Both the position numbers and the translations under genes were made by a program. Below are positions 47,401 through 54,002 of a stretch of 64,000 nt of DNA, piece after piece. Each line of letters starts with the position of its first letter. Position 1 is the first letter of the stretch. The notes beneath the pieces were generated by a model. That model was not told the origin of the DNA, searched no databases, and was given only the letters and a program-made list of their open reading frames with translations. The stretch comes from Ricordea florida (Eukaryota > Cnidaria > Anthozoa > Corallimorpharia > Ricordeidae), in NCBI GenBank assembly GCA_949710005.1, contig OX453273.1, positions 35,784,250 to 35,848,249 on the forward strand, read 5' to 3'.

Positions 47401-48521
47401 CTCTTTGAGGTTGAAGGCCCTTGCAGTGGCAGACTACTGTGGTAATGAAGAGCAGTTGGTGAAACTGGAGATGTAGATGGTTCCGATTTTAACTGGCTGC
47501 CTTCATAAAACACATTAGATGGTGAAGTGGACCTTTTTGGTGAGGTCTCCATGGGACTGGGTGTTCTTTGGATAGTTGCACTATGAACCTCATCACTGGT
47601 TGAATCTTTCGATGATGAGTACTTTCGCCTACTGCTTGTCAAACCAAACGGGGAGTCTCTCAAAGAACTGCTTGAATGGTGCCTTACTGGGGCAGTATCT
47701 GGTCCCCAAGTAGAGGAGGACTCCTTGAGTGAAGAATTTGAATGCTGCCTCACAGGAGTGGTGCCAGGATCCCAGCTTGACTTACGCCCTGTGGAGTCCC
47801 GGTGTGCAAATGTTGCCACATGCCTCACCGAATATAAATGTGATGTTTCCCGCGTTTTGGTTGGTGATGACGGCAAAGAGCCTCCTTTGTCTCTACCAAG
47901 CGAGCTTTTACGCGAGAAGCTGCTGGTTCCAAGGGAACTTGCAGCACTTGTTCCTGAATGGTGAGATGCAGAAGTCTTAACATCAGAAGAAGAAAATACA
48001 TCTGATGGTGCCCCATATGTTCGGGAGTTGCCATGCCTCCAAGAATAAGTTGATGGTGTTGTAGCTGATGCAGATGAAGTTCTATGTTTAGAAGAATAAG
48101 TTGTATCTTTAACACGGCTGTTTTTGTCCTGAGAATTGTAATCCCTTGGTAGTGAATAGTATCTCCTTGGTAATGATGAAGGTTGTGATCGCCAGTCTTT
48201 GTGTCTGTAGGACATTTTGTCATCTATTCCTTGTGACGCAATGCCACTACCCAAGTTGTCTTCACTAAAACAGTAACTATAACGTCCTTGTAAGCCATCT
48301 AGGTTGTCTTCCAAAGAAATTCCAACACCAAACTTGTGACTTCCGGTAAACTTTCCTCTGTTTAGGTACTCCTAAAAAGTACAAATAACATAGCTATTAT
48401 TATCCAATGGGAATTAAAACACTCAAAATAACTCAATTTCAAAAAACAAATGAACACTATAGTCAAAAAATGGCAGAAACCTAACCTGACTCAATGATAT
48501 ATATAATGATACAGACTTCAT
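10332..48521 (-). CDS. SVIL: supervillin, 23 coding exons, 2,393 aa
   Basis: Exons in transcript order: 48521-48486, 48371-44318, 41817-41451, 40374-40254, 39929-39836, 38042-37890, 36995-36859, 36237-36084, 35283-35129, 33346-33005, 31662-31419, 30153-29954, 28488-28412, 22197-22163, 21065-20990, 20438-20301, 19368-19241, 18203-18048, 15023-14874, 13893-13772, 12596-12538, 11367-11271, 10418-10332. All junctions agree in phase and sum to 7,182 nt. Residues 1 to about 1560 are disordered and Ser/Lys/Arg-rich. About 1610-2315 carry gelsolin-like repeats with hallmark supervillin strings ([33 protein letters not shown]). About 2330-2393 are a villin headpiece ending KKPVGLF. Family knowledge: supervillin is a membrane-associated actin- and myosin-II-binding scaffold active in contractility, podosomes and cytokinesis. 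Vertebrate supervillin is of similar length. An in-frame TGA lies upstream in the probable 5' UTR exon, supporting the ATG at 48521. Confidence 0.92.
10841..11060. repeat. tandem CCCCACAGTTCAGACCTTGAAA plus dense GATCGC cluster
   Basis: A 23-bp unit occurs twice at 10841-10886. About ten GATCGC sites follow, many inverted, around a small stem (GAATAG...CTATTC flanked by GCGATCG). No element ends could be fixed. Confidence 0.7.
11271..11367 (-). CDS. SVIL: SVIL exon 22, headpiece N-terminal half
   Basis: Encodes [20 protein letters not shown] and then [12 protein letters not shown], the headpiece pattern YTxEEL...GVDPxKLExYL. Donor AAG|GTAGGG, phase 2 to 0. Confidence 0.93.
11433..12152 (-). 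mobile_element. hairpin-plus-body element carrying a Crypton-like first exon
   Basis: A near-perfect hairpin (11433-11541; AACAACTATTCACC outer ends, GGTGGATATTTACC inner) abuts a body bounded by inverted copies of TTTAGTATATACTAAAACAG (11541 and about 12150). CCAATCAGCGCG lies at about 12103. A spliced first exon runs away from it on the minus strand (12028-11917). It sits in the last but one SVIL intron. Confidence 0.7.
11917..12028 (-). pseudogene. first coding exon of a Crypton/KIAA1958-like recombinase gene, orphaned
   Basis: ATG at 12028 opens [20 protein letters not shown] and then [12 protein letters not shown], ending at donor AGAG|GTAATG. From memory, the NxKKxTKFGxxVF block resembles the N-terminus of Crypton-derived DUF3504 proteins; I could not align it. 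No downstream exon with the recombinase domain is seen within the element, so it is a stranded 5' fragment. Confidence 0.5.
12538..12596 (-). CDS. SVIL: SVIL exon 21
   Basis: Encodes [19 protein letters not shown], the linker between the last gelsolin-like repeat and the headpiece. Donor ACCAA|GTGAGT, phase 0 to 2. Confidence 0.85.
12860..13081. mobile_element. GAGGCCCTGTTAGGGG MITE, copy A
   Basis: Left end GAGGCCCTGTT; right end a decayed CCCCTAACAGGCAGTC. TTTACT flanks both sides (12854-12859, 13082-13087). Internal units resemble ATGTCGCTTGTCGGAATTT and are partly duplicated; there is a G12 run near the left end. Confidence 0.8.
13772..13893 (-). CDS. SVIL: SVIL exon 20
   Basis: Encodes [20 protein letters not shown] and flanks, matching the supervillin core of Tyr-Ala-Gly-x-Glu-Pro followed by FPxW. 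Acceptor TTTCCAG, donor AAACAG|GTACTG. Confidence 0.93.
14086..14330. repeat. about 120-bp tandem family, array 1
   Basis: Units contain TGTGACCATTCTTTGG, GCTACTGAACAGTACTG and ACTATACAGTG...GGTTCTAAC. The array is broken by the hairpin element at 14333-14707, with remnants after it (14697-14840). Confidence 0.7.
14333..14707. mobile_element. hairpin-plus-body element at 14.3 kb
   Basis: Hairpin 14333-14522 (AGAAATAGAAAACATGT outer arms; TCTATCGAGTTATAGAAACA and CTCCCAAACTTTCAC within). The body runs to 14707, bounded by inverted TTAGAAAACA, with AACCAATCAGCGCGCG at about 14667. A third copy of the TCTATCGAGTTATAGAAACA block sits in the body. Confidence 0.7.
14874..15023 (-). CDS. SVIL: SVIL exon 19
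   Basis: Encodes [20 protein letters not shown] and [20 protein letters not shown], the last gelsolin-like repeat (LVDxxxEVYxWxGW). Phase 1 to 1. Confidence 0.93.
16694..16884. mobile_element. GAGGCCCTGTTAGGGG MITE, copy B
   Basis: Starts GAGGCCCTGTTAG and ends CTAACGGGGCCTC. GCTAAT is duplicated at 16688-16693 and 16885-16890. It lies in the SVIL intron between 15024 and 18047. Confidence 0.88.
17280..17575 (-). mobile_element. tRNA-headed SINE
   Basis: On the minus strand the head (17575 down to about 17500) has an A-box-like TAGCTCAGTTGATTGAG and a B-box-like GTTTCGAACCTC. The body continues to about 17280 with ACGGGACCTACGG on the plus strand. The anticodon region does not make a clean tRNA. 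Confidence 0.65.
17791..17949. mobile_element. pogo/Tigger-like MITE
   Basis: Ends CAGTCGAACCTCGTTATTTC and GATAGCGAGGTTCGACTG, flanked by TA on both sides. Internal CTATCTCGAAC repeats are present. TA duplication and CAGT ends are typical of Tc1/mariner-pogo MITEs. A degenerate relative lies at about 53015-53150. Confidence 0.85.
18048..18203 (-). CDS. SVIL: SVIL exon 18
   Basis: Encodes [18 protein letters not shown] and [14 protein letters not shown], nearly diagnostic of supervillin. Acceptor TTTCTAG, donor CCAG|GTACAG, phase 1 to 1. Confidence 0.95.
18790..19100. repeat. about 120-bp tandem family, array 2
   Basis: Three degenerate units matching array 1 (GGATCAAACCATGCAGTGTG, GCTACTGAACAGTACTG, CTATACAGTG). 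A single fragment occurs at about 42190-42225. Confidence 0.75.
19241..19368 (-). CDS. SVIL: SVIL exon 17
   Basis: Encodes [20 protein letters not shown] and YYCSLAN. The EGxEPxxFWxxLGGK motif marks gelsolin/villin repeats. Donor GAATG|GTAAGA. Confidence 0.94.
19467..19866. mobile_element. Harbinger-like MITE with TAA duplication
   Basis: The 30-bp ends GGCCCGGTTCAGACGCCGCA and its diverged inverse (CGGCGTCTGAATTGGGCC) are flanked by TAA (19464-19466, 19867-19869). It contains inner ACTTTTCATG blocks and several GGAACGGC motifs. Confidence 0.82.
20301..20438 (-). CDS. SVIL: SVIL exon 16
   Basis: Encodes [20 protein letters not shown] and [27 protein letters not shown] and LWHG are supervillin hallmarks. 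Phase 2 to 2. Confidence 0.95.
20990..21065 (-). CDS. SVIL: SVIL exon 15
   Basis: Encodes [20 protein letters not shown] then QVKA. Donor GCAAA|GTAAGT, phase 1 to 2. Confidence 0.88.
22163..22197 (-). CDS. SVIL: SVIL exon 14 (35 bp)
   Basis: A very short exon encoding [11 protein letters not shown]. Acceptor CCCTACAG, donor ACAG|GTGAGA. Phases (2 to 1) fit both neighbours. Confidence 0.83.
22576..22829 (+). repeat. dispersed repeat pair, copy 1
   Basis: Co-linear with 63514-63744: shared ATAATGCATAAGAGGAAGAC, CGTGTTTGGATATCTG, ACATGTGTTT, TCTCGGTGTTT and ATCTCGTGTTT. It lies in SVIL intron 13. Confidence 0.8.
22830..26730 (-). other. AT-rich part of SVIL intron 13
   Basis: No exon, no long open frame with family signal. 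It contains an (ATT)n-type microsatellite near 25560-25640 and a G-run at 26154-26169. Confidence 0.5.
26731..27072 (-). other. hydrophilic antisense open frame of uncertain status
   Basis: A frame open for about 113 codons has no ATG and encodes a Lys/Arg/Asn/Gln-rich sequence (for example [19 protein letters not shown]). No family is recognised. It is divergent from the possible first exon at 27087-27129. It could be an exon of a decayed element or chance. Confidence 0.25.
27087..27129 (+). pseudogene. possible orphan first exon ([14 protein letters not shown])
   Basis: ATG at 27087 opens 14 codons ending at donor CCAG|GTAACC, opposite to SVIL. No downstream exon was found. The pattern resembles other stranded first exons in this window but is short. 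Confidence 0.3.
27286..27591. repeat. perfect 306-bp palindrome with hammerhead-like cores
   Basis: Two 150-bp arms look identical in reverse complement around a 6-nt loop (27436-27441), including the A10 run and the TA microsatellite. Each arm contains CTGATGA...GAAACGTC (plus strand 27455-27481, minus strand mirrored at 27422-27396). The intervening GGTC/GACC forms a stem II-like pair. These match hammerhead ribozyme core positions as found in Penelope-like elements. No reverse transcriptase is present. Confidence 0.88.
28412..28488 (-). CDS. SVIL: SVIL exon 13
   Basis: Encodes [20 protein letters not shown] and IIHQG. This matches the VxQGKExPxFLxLFxGGM motif of gelsolin repeats. The following intron is 6.2 kb, the longest in the gene. 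Confidence 0.94.
28541..28870. mobile_element. hairpin-plus-body element at 28.5 kb
   Basis: The body starts CTTGTTATATACCTAGACTT, mirrored by AAGTCGAAATATACAACAAAG at about 28707-28727. ATTGGTTG (inverse of CCAAT) lies at about 28585. A hairpin at 28726-28870 follows (ACTTAATGTATGG arms, GTTAGTTTTGTTTTCCC inside). Also contains the palindrome ATTGTATCCCGACCGGGATA at 28628-28651. Confidence 0.62.
29489..29720. mobile_element. MITE-like inverted repeat with about 60-bp arms
   Basis: CTGTTAAATAAACTTTTTCAT at the left is mirrored by ATGAGAAACTTTATATAACAG. The arms continue through CACGTGGATGTGGATCGCGA and TCGCGATCCACATCCACGTG. It lies in the SVIL intron before exon 13. Confidence 0.78.
29954..30153 (-). 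CDS. SVIL: SVIL exon 12
   Basis: Encodes [36 protein letters not shown] and [12 protein letters not shown], a gelsolin-like repeat with the FWQGxxxxxxEKG signature. Phase 1 to 0. Confidence 0.95.
30710..30847 (+). repeat. 69-bp direct duplication
   Basis: Two adjacent units start GACTCTGTCCCCTTATCA and GATTCTGTCCTCTTATCA and share GTAAGAGAA, CCAGT and TGGAAGATGC. Confidence 0.85.
31419..31662 (-). CDS. SVIL: SVIL exon 11
   Basis: Encodes [24 protein letters not shown] and [17 protein letters not shown]. Donor TTCAG|GTAAAT, phase 0 to 1. Confidence 0.93.
32161..32280 (+). repeat. 20-bp tandem repeat, six units
   Basis: Unit CACTTATTAAACTGGTGTCA repeated exactly end to end with few substitutions. 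Intron of SVIL. Confidence 0.95.
33005..33346 (-). CDS. SVIL: SVIL exon 10
   Basis: Encodes [20 protein letters not shown] at its start, then [20 protein letters not shown] and EKFLDWPDP. This is the FDFGSExYVWxG plus LFxEKFLDW pair typical of supervillin. Phase 0 to 0. Confidence 0.95.
33770..34150. repeat. dispersed repeat, copy 2 (first copy 3475-4100)
   Basis: Shares CACGACAACAACGCCGAGGA, TTTTAAACTGTA, CATTCCACGTCACT, GTGCAGTTTTATTG and GTGCCGTCCTAGT in the same order as copy 1, without the nested MITE. Confidence 0.6.
34350..35053 (+). mobile_element. hairpin-plus-body element carrying a second Crypton-like first exon
   Basis: The body begins CTAATTATATAGCAGTCAG, mirrored near 34872-34890 (CTAGCTATATAATTAATAAG). 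ACCAATCAGCCGTG lies at about 34556, then a first exon on the plus strand (34620-34822). A strong hairpin follows at 34892-35053 (GTCCAATTTGGAAATAATTG and GAGGACAGCCAAAATTGG arms). This is the mirror image of the 11.4-kb element. Confidence 0.68.
34620..34822 (+). pseudogene. orphan first coding exon, recombinase-like N-terminus
   Basis: ATG after GTTGTTGACAAC opens 67 codons ([20 protein letters not shown] ... [20 protein letters not shown]) and ends at donor TACCC|GTAAGC. The block of small/Lys residues, T, then W/F-x-x-V-F-x-x-W resembles the N-terminal helix region of KIAA1958/Crypton-type proteins. This is family memory, not an alignment. No downstream exon is present. Confidence 0.48.
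35129..35283 (-). CDS. SVIL: SVIL exon 9
   Basis: Encodes [20 protein letters not shown] and VSILDTKE, leading into the FDFGSE motif of the next exon. Phase 1 to 0. Confidence 0.9.
35547..35727 (+). repeat. about 32-bp minisatellite, five to six units
   Basis: Unit GGTTTTAGAGCTTGACAGTT plus TAAAGGTTAAAA, contiguous and without spacers. Confidence 0.92.
36084..36237 (-). CDS. SVIL: SVIL exon 8
   Basis: Encodes [20 protein letters not shown] and FWKILNG. It follows KAK of the previous exon as in other supervillins. Phase 0 to 1. Confidence 0.9.
36721..36797 (-). mobile_element. tRNA-like sequence, probably a SINE head
   Basis: The minus strand shows TAGCTCAGTCGGTTAGAGC (A box) and GGGGTCGAATCCC (B box and T arm), with acceptor-stem-like ends. 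The anticodon arm does not pair, so a functional tRNA is unlikely. Confidence 0.55.
36859..36995 (-). CDS. SVIL: SVIL exon 7, first clear gelsolin-like repeat
   Basis: Encodes [20 protein letters not shown] and [16 protein letters not shown]. LNSGDCFxLxT...WxG is the gelsolin repeat core. Phase 1 to 0. Confidence 0.95.
37447..37757. mobile_element. MITE with GATCACAG...AAGCTCTCGAC ends
   Basis: TTCGATCACAGACAACCCAA and GCTCTCGACACGT at the left are mirrored by ACTTGTCGAGAGCTTAGG and CTGTGGTTTGATCGG at the right. It lies in the SVIL intron between exons 7 and 6. Confidence 0.75.
37890..38042 (-). CDS. SVIL: SVIL exon 6
   Basis: Encodes [20 protein letters not shown] and [10 protein letters not shown], which leads into [16 protein letters not shown]...LLxIKGRRH is a supervillin string. 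Phase 1 to 1. Confidence 0.93.
38700..39750 (+). mobile_element. relic of a tyrosine-recombinase (DIRS/Ngaro- or Crypton-type) element
   Basis: Before the recombinase frame, a plus-strand frame resembling an upstream element protein reads [17 protein letters not shown]; a TGA interrupts it. The recombinase part follows at 39022-39609. It is oriented opposite to SVIL, in the intron between exons 6 and 5, ending about 100 bp from exon 5. Confidence 0.6.
39022..39609 (+). pseudogene. truncated, catalytically altered tyrosine recombinase
   Basis: An open frame of 195 codons contains the helical core [20 protein letters not shown] and the strand region [20 protein letters not shown] with the expected Lys. 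In relatives the box A motif reads FLRxGE; here it is FLQDGE, so the catalytic Arg is absent. The frame stops at 39607-39609 after a short internal duplication (CTGTCTTCATTCCTC type). It lacks the HxxR and Tyr of box B. Family: DIRS/Ngaro-like or Crypton-like; I cannot decide which. Confidence 0.7.
39836..39929 (-). CDS. SVIL: SVIL exon 5 (Lys-rich linker)
   Basis: Encodes [20 protein letters not shown] and [11 protein letters not shown]. The family match is weak, but acceptor TTTGTTGACAG, donor CTGT|GTAAGT and phases 0 to 1 are exactly what neighbouring exons need. It is charged like the surrounding protein. A recombinase relic sits just downstream in the same intron. Confidence 0.82.
40254..40374 (-). 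CDS. SVIL: SVIL exon 4
   Basis: Encodes [20 protein letters not shown] and [17 protein letters not shown], resembling the NPLxxLxxRxDxRxxYTE stretch before the gelsolin region. Phase 2 to 0. Confidence 0.88.
41451..41817 (-). CDS. SVIL: SVIL exon 3
   Basis: Encodes a charged region with [34 protein letters not shown] and [12 protein letters not shown]. Acceptor TTTTGTCAG, donor GCAGG|GTAGGT, phase 1 to 2. Confidence 0.88.
41818..44317 (-). other. SVIL intron 2 (transcript order)
   Basis: AT-rich, no exon recognised. It contains a fragment of the 120-bp tandem family at about 42190-42225. Confidence 0.5.
44318..48371 (-). CDS. SVIL: SVIL exon 2, 4-kb disordered N-terminal exon
   Basis: A 4,054-bp open stretch encodes residues 13-1363. 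It begins [18 protein letters not shown] and ends in KSLKK. The composition is very rich in Ser, Lys, Arg and Glu, with many RxxS-type phosphosite-like sequences, an Arg-rich helix ([17 protein letters not shown]) and repeated AELRAK motifs. A tandem repeat of about 11-12 residues (KDREMERKV type) lies near 44395-44550. No folded domain is recognised. The matching part of vertebrate supervillin is also disordered and binds myosin II and F-actin, but residue-level equivalence cannot be claimed. Acceptor TTTTTAG, donor AAAC|GTAAGT, phase 0 to 1. Confidence 0.93.
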
Positions 48522-48538
48522 GTTTACAGCTATTGATT
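48486..48538 (-). CDS. SVIL: SVIL exon 1 (coding) with start codon
   Basis: The ATG is at 48521-48519 ([12 protein letters not shown]); donor AGTCAG|GTTAGG joins in phase 0 to EYLNRGK. The acceptor TAGTGCAG bounds 48538. Joined to the upstream exon ending at 50554 the same frame meets a TGA before any other Met. Confidence 0.72.
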
Positions 48539-50553
48539 CTGCACTACAATGATAAAGGTATTAAATGCTAGTCTTTCTTGATATAAACAAAACGTGCGTA
48601 CAAAACGCCATTGTTCCCAACCAAAATATTACAAAGAAACAGTGCTGGCATCAGGACTGTGAAGTGATGTATACATGACACACATGAAAGCCATTGTAAA
48701 ATTGGCAAAGTAATGAAATTATAAGCTACATGTTAACATTACACTTTCCACACTCTGACTAGTTTAAAAATGTTTTCTGTCATTTTTTGTTTTATGCTGA
48801 AAGACAACAGTGAAAACTGTGTGATGCCATTGACACAATTGCAAGGTGACAGCTGAGAAACAATATCACACAAACACTTAACCTGCTTCATGTGTTCCTG
48901 TATGCAAATTCCTTGTTAAGTCATTAAATCAAATCCACTTTATAGAGTGCTTCTAAAAGAATTCAGGCAGTTATAAACCCATTGTCCATGATTAACATGT
49001 GCACATGTGCCAAGAGAAAAATTCTTTTTATATGAAGACAACTATGCAAAATAAAATTTTTCTCATTTACAGGTATTGCGGCAGACTTCAGTTCCTCTAC
49101 AGCAAATCGATAGATGTAGTAATGATGGCCAAGCCATCAACAATATTTCTAAAGTTGCTTTTTGACAGGCAAGAATCATAGCCAGAGATCGATTTCAGGT
49201 ACTTTAACTTCACCACCTAAAGCGTCTTTTGCTATAGGGGATGAGAGAGAGAGTTGTTCAGCAATTATGAAAAGCTATTTATCTAATTCGCAAAACTATA
49301 TCAAATTTGCATAAAGGTTTCTCGGTTCATTAAAGATTGATTATTAAAGATTCAAGGCCGTACGGCTCAGTCAAGCAGCGAAATGGTGTTAATCTCTTAA
49401 ACATCTGTTTATAAATCCGATGTTCGAAAGCAATATGACAGGAAACGGTTTGCGTAACAGAGACTTCGGAACGTGACAAGCAATCGCAATTTCAAATTGC
49501 ATGACGACGGTGGATACGTTCGCTTGTTCTTGTGACATTGGTGGTGACCGGGTCACAGCAAAAAGAATTGCAAACGTAAACAATTATAACTCAAGCGACC
49601 GTAGAAAAGACCTTTACATTTCCGTTGATAACCAACTAATCGACACATACAGAAATTGAGCTCACGGAACGCTGCAACGAAATTTAGCTGATCTAAATCT
49701 CCTACAAAAAAATCTCACCGAGAACGACCCCCCGGAGAACTGATAAATAAGCGATCGAGGCACGGTTGCAAACAACTAAATCCTTTACATACAATGGAAT
49801 TTTGTTGTTTTAAAATGTCTCAATTGTTACATCAAAGAGGAACCAGTTTCCTGTCACACATGGAAAACAGTGTTCTCACAGACTTAAATAAAACGATCGT
49901 CCTTCGAACTGACCCGTTCAAAATATTTTACAGCTATGCTTAAGGGAAGAATGAGGAGCTGTTTAACTAGTCGCTACATTCTGCGCGATTAATGGAATCT
50001 TCAATGTACTGTACACGAGAACTTTCTCACGGAGCTAAATTCAAATCCACAGATGTATGTTTTGGCCGTCTTGTTTCACTACTGTTTATTTTTGCAATAA
50101 ACTGAGGAGAAATGTAAACTTTATCACGGCCAAAGCCTTTTTTATAGGAGAACAAAACCGCTGAGGGTCCCTGCAATGGAGTAATTTGTTTTTCCTGTTT
50201 ACACAGTATTCGAGGATGGGTCTTATAATACCTAGCATCCTTTCAGACAAAACTACATCGAGACATAACAGGTTACTCAAATACCACTTTTTCAAATGCC
50301 GTATCTGATGAAATTTTCGTAAATTGCAAGTTTCACAAGATTTGCTCAACCTTGCACTAATTTAATATATAGCTGTCAGAATCCTGAAATAAAAACTTAT
50401 GCTTTAATCGAACTGAAAATACAGCGAAAAAATCTTGCCAGATACGAGGCTAGTCCAGAATAAGAAAGATGGAGTAGTGATAAGAATTATGGCAATTCTT
50501 ATGATTATTCACAAAGACTCAAAGAACATTCGATCACAGTTTAGCGTTCTTAC

Positions 50554-50950
50554 CTCTGTAAACTTCCTTCACTCCTTCTCTAGACGATCACGAATTCCGT
50601 GGAAGCCAAAAAAACTCCTCTTTTGATTAGCTAAAAAGTCCTCAATCCTCACCAGAGACTTCTTGATGCAATAAAATCATTAAATCGAACAACAATCTCT
50701 GGAATCACCTATGTTTCGCCAACAGATGAAACCGGCCGGTATCTTACGAAAACAACGTCACTCCATTAGCTTGGGTTTGCTTCACCTTTGTAAGGACCCT
50801 TCGAAGTTAATATCACGTAACGAATCGCAAAAAAAGCTCCGCTCAACCGTAACAATTAATCATTGGCACGTGAAAGATGTGAGATCTTGGTTCAGTTCCT
50901 CAAGACAACAGCAAAGCCGTACGTTTGAAAGTCAAACCAAACCAAGCGTC
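50554..50950 (-). other. SVIL: probable SVIL 5' UTR exon
   Basis: A strong donor TACAGAG|GTAAGA lies at 50554. All three frames before it contain stops, so it is non-coding. The frame that continues to the ATG at 48521 has an in-frame TGA about 35 nt before the donor. The transcription start, and hence the right border, was not determined. Confidence 0.5.
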
Positions 50951-51813
50951 CATTTTCTCTCGCAATCGGTTCAGCTCTGTTCGAACGGTGGTGTTCCAAC
51001 GGCACACAAGTGAAAGAGGTCCTTTCTACTTTCTCATGTATTTTTTCTAGCCCGTGTCAAATTGTCTTACGACGACGAGGCTGAGTAGAGGAGATCTTAT
51101 TTTCTGCTGTTACACAGAAAATAGCTCCAAGCCGACAGATTAAAAACCGCGAAGGAAAACCTTCGCCACAGACTACTGATAACTTGTGTAGAGATATCAC
51201 ACGATGCATTATTGGTCAGGAAGTTGACAAGAGCAAACATCAATTTTGACATTATACAACAACTGTTTTCATTGGCTCAGTTACTTGTAAGCTCAAGACT
51301 TGACCTTTCCTCTCAAGTGACATCAAGTTCAGTTTGAAAACAAAAACATCGCTGATCTGGAAAACTATTGCACTTCAAAATATATCTTTCTTTGGCAATT
51401 TCTAACTGCAGTTAGTACACTTACTAAATCTTATGCTGCCATGAATAGGTTACTGTAAATTGGCATGGCAGGTCGGGGCATCGGGTTGAACGAACAATAG
51501 TCTATCAAGGAGGGATTAGAGACCGGTCATCATTTATCGGGAGGGAGGGGGGAGAGGCTGGTGCAATGAAAAATATGCCATGCTTTATCATGTTTAAAAA
51601 CAGACCCTCTCCCATACCTTCTTGTCCTCAGGCATGCATGAAAAGTTATTTTTATAAAGGTATTTTAATAGGCTGTATTTGTTGATGGCATCCAAATGCA
51701 GCTTTTAACATTTTTGCTGGCAAAACGTTTGCATATTTTTTTAATGGCCCCCTTAAAGCCATGCATAAAAAAACCCATCCCCTATTTGCCCCGCACCCCC
51801 TTCCGATAAATAA

Positions 51814-52108
51814 GGGACGGACCATTAGAAAAGTGATGGGGGGGGGGGGGGGTGGGGAAAAAAAACAAAAAAAGATTCATGCAAGGGAAAATGCCAAGAA
51901 AAAATATTCATGCAAGGAAGTAGGTAAAAAAAAATTCATGCAGAAGGAAGGTCCAATTGTGACTTTTTCACACGTAGTAAAAAAAATTCGTGCAGAGGGG
52001 TTCACCTGAACAAAAAATTCCTGCACAAGCAGTGAGCGAAAAAAAATATTCGTGCAAGCTGAAAATTCCCCACCCCCCCCCCCCATCACTTTTCTAATGG
52101 TCCGTCCC
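51814..52108. mobile_element. Harbinger-like MITE with TAA duplication and G/C runs
   Basis: Ends GGGACGGACCATTAGAAAAG and CTTTTCTAATGGTCCGTCCC are a perfect match, flanked by TAA (51811-51813, 52109-52111). The interior begins with a long G run and ends in a C run. It repeats A-run plus TTCATGCAAGG units in both directions. Confidence 0.92.
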
Positions 52109-52313
52109 TAATGCCAGTCCCTTAGAACGTGCCGACTATTGTATGAAATCAAGAGAAATTTGGTCTTTATATGGATCAGCGTAATCTTACTAAAATTCTG
52201 TTTTTGAAAATTAAATAATCTGATTTGAGGATATCCGCTAGGCTATTTCATCCGCTTGACTATTTCTGATCTATTGGTGACAGCTAAGCCAATATGAGTA
52301 TTTTAAAATTAAA

Positions 52314-52497
52314 GAGGCCCTGTTAGGGGTAAATTCCGACAAGCGACATGGCCTTGAAACGGCGACATGAAGGAGCTGAAATGACGACGAACGACGAGCC
52401 GCTCACGCGAAATTACGACTGCGACCTTCCCAAACTGCGACGTGAAAAGGCTTGAAACTCAGACGGGCGACATAAAGAACCCCCCTAACCGGGCCTC
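52314..52497. mobile_element. GAGGCCCTGTTAGGGG MITE, copy C (inverted)
   Basis: Same family as 12860 and 16694 but in the opposite orientation. The ends are GAGGCCCTGTTAGGGG and ACCGGGCCTC. ATTAAA is duplicated at 52308-52313 and 52498-52503. Confidence 0.88.
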
Positions 52498-54002
52498 ATT
52501 AAAGACAAATCTAGGAACGCTGAAAAAACCTTGCACACTTTTTTACTATATCGTATAATGAATAAATTCGAGTGAAAAAGGTCCTAGCCCTGGTCGTGTT
52601 TTAATCTAACAACACGGTCTAAAAACTCTCATTGGTTGCACCAGTCTTCGATTGACCCAACGGTCCTCATGCGTCAGGGTGATTCGCTCCTGCACGCGTT
52701 CAGACTCCAGCCAGGTCTACAAACAAAGATCCCTCTTAGTATACCAAAACCCAGGTGGCATAATCATTATCGTATTTTATTAGATCTCTAAAAACGTTTG
52801 ATAACCACTAAATCTTCTTCTGTGTGGATCTCACCACAAGCGATACGTGTGCCGGATTTACGTGTTAAAGCATGAACAACATACTTCCGACTCCTGACGT
52901 CACGTCCGGTTTTGATTGTGCCGGTTAAGTGGATCAAAACTCTTATGACTAACGTCCCCATATGAACATTCAGATGCGCAAAAATTTCATTTTCTGAACT
53001 TTAATTTTACAGTTGGACTTTACTATTTAAGTGATCTCGAACTTCCCATTACCTCGAACTCAAACTCATTTCCTCAAGTCTTGATCTCTTAGTCATCATG
53101 CTCAAACGTCTCGCTATCCTGAACTATTTTTCACCTTTCTTTTTTGTTGGCGATAGCCGTGCAGTGACCCTGATAGCTTAGCACCGACCCTGCCTTTTAG
53201 CCAGAACATGCAATGCCACCCAAGGATTGCAGGAGAACAGTGAGAACGCTTATCAAAAAACTAACTTTCTGTTCTGTATCTACGGTTCCTTCATAAACAC
53301 CAATGAAATACCAGGTGGGGTTGGGCTTTCAGTCGAAAACAGGATAAAGGCTTTACACGTGAAAATATGGTATAGCCGGGAGTAATTTATAGAGCCCCTG
53401 GTACCAAAATGAATCGCGCCTAAGAGCGACAAAAGGCACTTACTTCAAGTGTTGGAAACTAATTTCACTCGTCCACTGCGCTGACCGAGAAATATTTTTG
53501 AACACTCGAACAGACCATGCAATATCCTCTGTTTACGTCTACCGGTGTTGATTTTTTTTTTTCGAGTCAAATGTGAGCAAATGTTTCACTTGGTGACTAA
53601 TTTTCTACGGGTCATCGAATTTGCCTAGCCCTATTGATCCCGGCCCGTACCTATCGTGACAAACTTAAATAAAAGTCAACGGTGAGATTCAGCTTGAAAA
53701 CCACTGCATGCTACTGCACCTGCTTCACGAATGCAAGAGAACTGAACATTAATTCGTTCCCAGTGCCTCAATGCAAAGCCACCTTTATTCAAAATGGCCG
53801 ATCTTTATTTTGGTTCTTAGATGACGGAAAATTACCGAATTGCTAGTGGCATCCGCTGGTTTAAGGATGCACAGACTTGTCAAAGCCTTGCACGTCAGGT
53901 CAATTTCTAATTTAGCTAGCAAGATGGAAGTTTTTCTGTCGCACCGATCTAAAGCAGGTTACGTATAAGATATTCTCCAGTGGTTTGAGGCATCATAAAG
54001 TT

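Larger units (their letters stand above)
50951..54002. other. divergent spacer between SVIL and the ankyrin gene
   Basis: No conserved exon. It contains a Harbinger-like MITE (51814-52108), MITE copy C and a decayed pogo-like fragment. It should hold both promoters. The plus-strand open frame at 50711-51013 lies mostly within the presumed SVIL 5' UTR and shows no family motif. Confidence 0.45.

Noticed and set aside
44327-48000. Many plus-strand frames opposite the 4-kb SVIL exon.
   Set aside because: Shadows of the biased Ser/Lys/Glu-rich coding sequence on the minus strand.
50711-51013. A 100-codon plus-strand frame.
   Set aside because: No motif, and most of it lies within the probable SVIL 5' UTR on the other strand.
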